In this document: one piece after another, positions 15,264 through 18,139 of the stretch
Layout: every line of letters starts with the position of its first letter
Position numbering within the stretch: position 1 is the stretch's first letter
DNA from: JBOFCO01 sp051646105
GTDB lineage: Bacteria; Pseudomonadota; Alphaproteobacteria; Rhodobacterales; Rhodobacteraceae
DNA: 18,139 bases
NCBI GenBank assembly: GCA_051646105.1
Contig: JBOFCO010000154.1
Coordinates: 1 to 18,139 of the forward strand
Direction: 5' to 3'
Program-made: the position numbers and the translations under genes
The notes under the pieces: generated by a model
What the model was told of the DNA's origin: nothing
Databases searched by the model: none
Seen by the model: the letters and a program-made list of their open reading frames with translations, nothing else

Positions 15264-15354
15264 GTGGCTGAAACAATCGACCGCTTTTTCAGCCGCTCTC
15301 GCAGTTGCAGCGACAAGGCGCGGCTTTCGCCACGATCCGTCAAAAGCGCGCCTT
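15264..15354. repeat. Two inverted repeats in the intergenic region after uup
   Basis: GGCTGAAA (15266-15273) and TTTCAGCC (15287-15294) form a perfect 8-bp stem with a 13-base loop, extendable by a T.G and a G-C pair to 15264-15296. AAGGCGCG (15315-15322) and CGCGCCTT (15347-15354) form a second perfect 8-bp stem with a 24-base loop. The whole gap 15194-15442 (249 bases) holds no gene I can support. The first stem could end uup transcription, but lacks a following T run. Confidence 0.4.
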
Positions 15355-15442
15355 CAAGCCGCCGTGGGCATCCGCCATTTCATTGACCATACGGCAAGGC
15401 GGCGATCCTGCTGCCACCTGATATCGAGTGTTTCTGCGCATT

Positions 15443-16111
15443 ATGGCCTTCCGGTTCCGATTTGCCCGCCTTCCTGCGCCGCTGCTGCGGCTGACCGACA
15501 CGATTTGCCCGATGAAATGTGCGCAGCGCCTGCGCGGCATTCATACTCCCGCGCTGCCTGCCGCCGATCCCGAAGTGACGCGGGCCTGGTTTCTGGCAGG
15601 CGTCGGCATACGTACAGCGCCCGGGATTCAGGTCGGCGATGTGGTCTGGAGCGCGGGGGCCGAGGGCGACCTGGGCACACAGGTTGCCCGCGCGCTGGAA
15701 ATCTCCGTCCGTTCGGGCGCCGCCAGCCTTCGCGGCACGCGTGGCATCATCGTCGAGGTGACGGTGCAGCTTCTGCGTGTGAAATCGGGTGAACGCGCCG
15801 TCAGGCGCGGGGCGCTGCACCAGGTGAAACTGGGGCTTCGCGCCACGGACGCGCTGAGCCGTGAGGTACTGCTGGAACCGGCGCTTCTGGAAGCGCGGCT
15901 TCCCATGGTTGCGCAGGGCGTGGCGACCGCCGAACAGGCGGCGGTGCAAAGCTATATCGCCCGCAGCATCGGCGGCTGGCTGGGCACGTGCAGTCCAGTC
16001 GACACCACACCCAGCGCCCAGGTCATCCGCGGCCTGACGGTCGGATCGATGCTGGCATCGGGAATGGCGCTGGCAGCGGCGGCTCAGGGCGGGGTTTCCA
16101 ACGCCGCCTGA
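15443..16111 (+). CDS. Hypothetical protein, DUF6778-like
   Basis: A 222-residue protein of unknown function. The central block GDVVWSAGAEGDLGTQVARALE, then IIVEVTVQLLRVK, RRGALHQVKLGLRATDALSREVLLEP, reminds me of the Rhodobacterales family DUF6778; I cannot verify this. Members I recall have an N-terminal signal or lipobox, which is not evident here. The start is uncertain: GTG 15428, ATG 15443 and ATG 15512 are all in frame, none with a clear ribosome binding site. The N-terminal 40 residues are Arg/Leu/Pro-rich and may not all be translated. The last 28 bases overlap the convergent YjbR gene. Composition matches the neighbours. Confidence 0.6.
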   Translation: MAFRFRFARLPAPLLRLTDTICPMKCAQRLRGIHTPALPAADPEVTRAWFLAGVGIRTAPGIQVGDVVWSAGAEGDLGTQVARALEISVRSGAASLRGTRGIIVEVTVQLLRVKSGERAVRRGALHQVKLGLRATDALSREVLLEPALLEARLPMVAQGVATAEQAAVQSYIARSIGGWLGTCSPVDTTPSAQVIRGLTVGSMLASGMALAAAAQGGVSNAA

Positions 16112-16428
16112 ACCTTCTTGGGCAGGCCTTCGCGGATCAGGCGGTAGCTTTCCGCCAGCCGGTGGCGCAATTCGTCCGGCGCGGTGGTTTCCGGCAGATA
16201 CACCCATGAGCGGTGGAAATACGGCGCGCGTTCCGCGATGCCCGCCGAAATCAGCATTTCCGCCGTTTCGATGCCGGATGTCTTGACACTGACGCCTTCG
16301 CGCATGGCGCCGACGCAGGCAAACATCTTGCCGCCGACCTTCCACGCATCGTGCCCGCCACCCCATGGGTCGGACACTTCCGCCCCCGGAAAGGTGGCGC
16401 AGATTGGATTGGTCAGCGCGCGGGTCAT
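16084..16428 (-). CDS. MmcQ/YjbR family protein
   Basis: A 114-residue protein of the MmcQ/YjbR (DUF419) family, a CyaY-like alpha/beta fold sometimes annotated as DNA-binding; the function is not established. Typical features: CATFPGAEVSDPWGGGHDAWKVGGKMFACVG near the N-terminus, RAPYFHRSWVYL in the middle and ESYRLIREGLPKKVQAAL at the end. The ATG at 16428 is preferred over a TTG at 16446 because the family starts close to this point; no strong ribosome binding site precedes either. It is divergent from the cysS leader, 74 bases from the leader peptide start, and convergent (28-base overlap) with the DUF6778-like gene. Confidence 0.85.
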   Translation of the reverse strand: MTRALTNPICATFPGAEVSDPWGGGHDAWKVGGKMFACVGAMREGVSVKTSGIETAEMLISAGIAERAPYFHRSWVYLPETTAPDELRHRLAESYRLIREGLPKKVQAALETPP

Positions 16429-16466
16429 GGGGCAAGGATGCCACAAGGCCCGCCCGCACGAAAGCC

Positions 16467-16494
16467 TTTGCGCATCGCGGGAAATGCGCTAGGA
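16467..16494 (+). promoter_or_regulatory. Candidate cysS leader promoter
   Basis: -35 TTTGCG (16467-16472), 16-base spacer, -10 CTAGGA (16489-16494). Transcription would then begin around 16501-16503, at or just before the leader peptide ATG, making that peptide nearly leaderless. Between the two boxes lies an inverted repeat GCGCAT-N8-ATGCGC (16470-16489). If instead the real promoter is further upstream, AGGAA at 16491-16495 would act as the ribosome binding site for the leader peptide. Confidence 0.35.
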
Positions 16495-16502
16495 ACGCTG
16501 CC

Positions 16503-16547
16503 ATGAAACTGAACGGCATCATCTGCATCTGCTGCATTACCCGCTGA
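16503..16547 (+). CDS. Cysteine-rich leader peptide of cysS
   Basis: A 14-codon ORF reading MKLNGIICICCITR followed by TGA. Codons 8, 10 and 11 are all TGC cysteine. It lies wholly in the intergenic region, 83 bases upstream of the cysS start, with AGGAA seven bases before its ATG. Three cysteines in fourteen residues is far above the roughly 1% expected, and the downstream gene makes Cys-tRNA, so the natural reading is a leader peptide that senses Cys-tRNA supply. Its last codons and stop are part of the hairpin at 16540-16561. Function is inferred by analogy with amino-acid attenuators; I know of no described example for cysS in this group. Confidence 0.72.
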   Translation: MKLNGIICICCITR

Positions 16548-16573
16548 CTTCGTCAGGCGGGCCGTTCCTTTCC
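16540..16573 (+). terminator. Attenuator hairpin in the cysS leader
   Basis: CCCGC-TGAC (16540-16548), loop TTC, GTCA-G-GCGGG (16552-16561): nine base pairs with one bulged G, followed by CCGTTCCTTTCC, which is pyrimidine-rich but not a pure T run. The 5' arm contains the last codons and the TGA of the Cys-rich leader peptide. A ribosome stalled at the Cys codons (16524-16535) would reach over this arm and prevent folding. It may work as an intrinsic terminator, or a Rho- or translation-linked switch. Confidence 0.55.
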
Positions 16574-16630
16574 AACCCTCGTTGAAACAGGTAAGCCCGT
16601 CGCGGGACCGCGCGCGCGAGGACTTATCTT

Positions 16631-18049
16631 ATGACCACGATCAGGCTGCACAACACCAAGACCCGGAAGAAGGAGGATTTCACCCCCCTCGATCCAAAAA
16701 ACGTGCGCATGTATGTTTGCGGCCCGACCGTCTATGACCGCGCCCATCTGGGGAATGCCCGGCCTGTCGTGGTGTTCGACGTGCTGTTCCGGCTGCTGCG
16801 CCATGTCTATGGCGAAGATCACGTCACCTATGTGCGCAACTTCACCGACGTGGATGACAAGATCAACGCCGAAGCCCTGCGCCGCCAGCAGGCAGGGGCA
16901 CCCGGCACGCTGGAGGAGCTGATCCGCCAGCGGACCGAGGAAACGATTGGCTGGTATCACGACGACATGGATGCGCTGGGGGCGCTGCGGCCGACTATGG
17001 AGCCGCGCGCGACGGAATTCATCGGCCAGATGGTGGCGATGATCGCCGGGCTGATCGCTTCCGGCCACGCCTATGCAAAGGACGGCCATGTGCTGTTCCG
17101 GGTCCGGTCCTATGCCGAGTACGGCAAGCTGTCGGGCCGGTCGGTCGATGACATGATCGCGGGGGCGAGGGTGGAGGTCGCGCCGTTCAAGGAAGACCCG
17201 ATGGATTTCGTGCTGTGGAAGCCGTCATCCGACGAGGAGCCGGGATGGGACAGCCCCTGGGGCCGGGGGCGGCCCGGCTGGCATATCGAGTGCTCGGCGA
17301 TGAGTCATGAGTTGCTGGGGGAGAGTTTCGACATCCACGCCGGCGGCAACGACCTTTTGTTCCCGCATCATGAAAACGAGATCGCCCAATCGAAATGCGC
17401 CCATCCGCAGGGGGATTTCGCCCGCTACTGGCTGCACAACGAAATGCTGCTGGTCGAGGGGAAGAAGATGTCGAAGAGTTTGGGCAACTTCTTCACCGTG
17501 CGGGATTTGCTCGATCAGGGCGTGCCGGGGGAGGTGATCCGGTTTGTGTTGCTGTCCACGCATTATTCGAAGCCGATGGACTGGACGGAGAAGAAACGGC
17601 AGGAGGCAGAGGCGACGCTGAGGAAGTGGGCTGCACATCTTGATGGAGTTGATAGTGGAAAACAGCCATCAGCGGCCGAAGATAGCGTTCTTTCGGCACT
17701 AAAAGACGACCTCAACACATCGCTCGTGATTACGCGGCTGCATGATTTGGCCAAGAAGAATGACGATGACTCGAAGCGCGAGATGTTTGCGGCTCTCGAC
17801 TTACTGGGTCTTAACATTGGCATAAAGTCGGCGACCTATCGTGCCGTTGAAAGAGTGATGTCTGCTCAGAGAGTTGTTGACGAGCAAATCCAACTCCTCA
17901 AACAGGCGCGCACGGAAGGCAACTGGGTGGTGGCCGACGAGATAAAGAACCGACTGATTGATGCGGGTGTGAAGGTCAGCATCGGCAAGGAAAGTATCGA
18001 ACGCGACATGATTGGCGCTGATCTAACTAAGCTGGAGGCACTGAAATGA
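16631..18049 (+). CDS. cysS: Cysteine--tRNA ligase
   Basis: Class I synthetase that charges tRNA-Cys. All 472 residues are present. Zinc ligands match the E. coli set with a constant offset: C30 in MYVCGPTVYD, C221 in HIECSAMS, H246 and E250 in FPHHENEIAQ. The HIGH motif appears as HLGN (39-42) and KMSKS is at 279-283. Start ATG 16631 has GAGGA eight bases upstream. Codon use changes at about residue 337 (17639): GC falls to about 51% and AGA, ATA, TTA, CTA codons appear, unlike the first part or the neighbours. The C-terminal domain keeps the NWVVADEIKNRLIDAGV element typical of the family, so the enzyme should be functional. Expression is probably governed by the Cys-rich leader upstream. 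Confidence 0.96.
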   Translation: MTTIRLHNTKTRKKEDFTPLDPKNVRMYVCGPTVYDRAHLGNARPVVVFDVLFRLLRHVYGEDHVTYVRNFTDVDDKINAEALRRQQAGAPGTLEELIRQRTEETIGWYHDDMDALGALRPTMEPRATEFIGQMVAMIAGLIASGHAYAKDGHVLFRVRSYAEYGKLSGRSVDDMIAGARVEVAPFKEDPMDFVLWKPSSDEEPGWDSPWGRGRPGWHIECSAMSHELLGESFDIHAGGNDLLFPHHENEIAQSKCAHPQGDFARYWLHNEMLLVEGKKMSKSLGNFFTVRDLLDQGVPGEVIRFVLLSTHYSKPMDWTEKKRQEAEATLRKWAAHLDGVDSGKQPSAAEDSVLSALKDDLNTSLVITRLHDLAKKNDDDSKREMFAALDLLGLNIGIKSATYRAVERVMSAQRVVDEQIQLLKQARTEGNWVVADEIKNRLIDAGVKVSIGKESIERDMIGADLTKLEALK

Positions 18050-18139
18050 TGGCCTTGCCACAGACCGAGGCCATCGCCTCGGGCGTCGTGACCGGGTTGT
18101 GCTGTGCCGGACGTGCACCAAGTGCACGGCCAGCGCCCG
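18046..18139 (+). CDS. Possible start of a following gene, cut by window edge
   Basis: ATG at 18046 overlaps the cysS stop in an ATGA arrangement, with a second ATG at 18049 in the same frame, and the frame stays open to the window end, encoding MMALPQTEAIASGVVTGLCC and about ten more residues. GC returns to the window average here. I recognise no family from 31 residues, and another frame is also open, so this is tentative. Confidence 0.3.
   Translation, partial: MMALPQTEAIASGVVTGLCCAGRAPSARPAP

Noticed and set aside
15380..16537. 385-codon minus-strand open frame
   Set aside because: It overlaps the YjbR gene in another frame, the DUF6778-like gene and the cysS leader; no domain is recognisable and composition is shadow-like.
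1..18139. CRISPR arrays, insertion sequences, toxin-antitoxin or defence modules
   Set aside because: No regularly spaced repeats, transposase, integrase or defence-type domains were seen on either strand.

Overview
The window comes from a GC-rich (mid-60s % by eye) alphaproteobacterium, most likely Rhodobacteraceae (Rhodobacterales). Pointers are the plsX-fabH-ihfA-MerR cluster behind rpmF and DUF177, the nagZ-scpA-scpB run behind argS and a SPOR protein, the long two-domain dCTP deaminase, and OlsB. I cannot name a species. Almost everything is chromosomal housekeeping; I see no insertion sequence, prophage, CRISPR array or plasmid module.

Layout. (1) 3-4954, plus strand: argS (5' end missing), SPOR-domain protein, nagZ, scpA, scpB and a 70-residue hypothetical, mostly overlapping or a few bases apart, so probably one translationally coupled operon for translation, cell-wall recycling/division and chromosome condensation. 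(2) 5102-5578, plus: a PACE-type four-helix efflux protein whose 3' end overlaps, antisense, the end of the next block. (3) 5517-7246, minus: tRNA-Pro(GGG), then dcd and a small exported hypothetical, apparently co-transcribed from a tRNA-type promoter, with a GC-rich stem-loop between tRNA and dcd. (4) 7333-11871, minus: DUF177 (YceD), rpmF, plsX, fabH, ihfA and a MerR-like regulator, the classic lipid/ribosome/nucleoid cluster. A perfect match to the IHF consensus lies just upstream of the likely ihfA promoter. (5) 12017-15193, plus: bamE lipoprotein, olsB (ornithine lipid acyltransferase) and a Uup-type ABC-F ATPase. (6) 15194-15442: a structured intergenic stretch with two inverted repeats. 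(7) 15443-16428: a DUF6778-like hypothetical facing a convergent MmcQ/YjbR gene. (8) 16429-18049: a regulatory leader and cysS.

The most interesting element is in the cysS leader. A 14-codon ORF, MKLNGIICICCITR-stop (16503-16547), has three Cys codons in four and lies directly upstream of cysteinyl-tRNA synthetase. Its last codons and stop form the 5' arm of a GC-rich hairpin (16540-16561). This looks like a cysteine leader-peptide attenuator in which a ribosome stalled for lack of Cys-tRNA would block the hairpin and allow cysS expression. Also notable is the 3' third of cysS (about 17639-18049), which drops to roughly 51% GC with AGA, ATA, TTA and CTA codons and suggests a recombined foreign segment.
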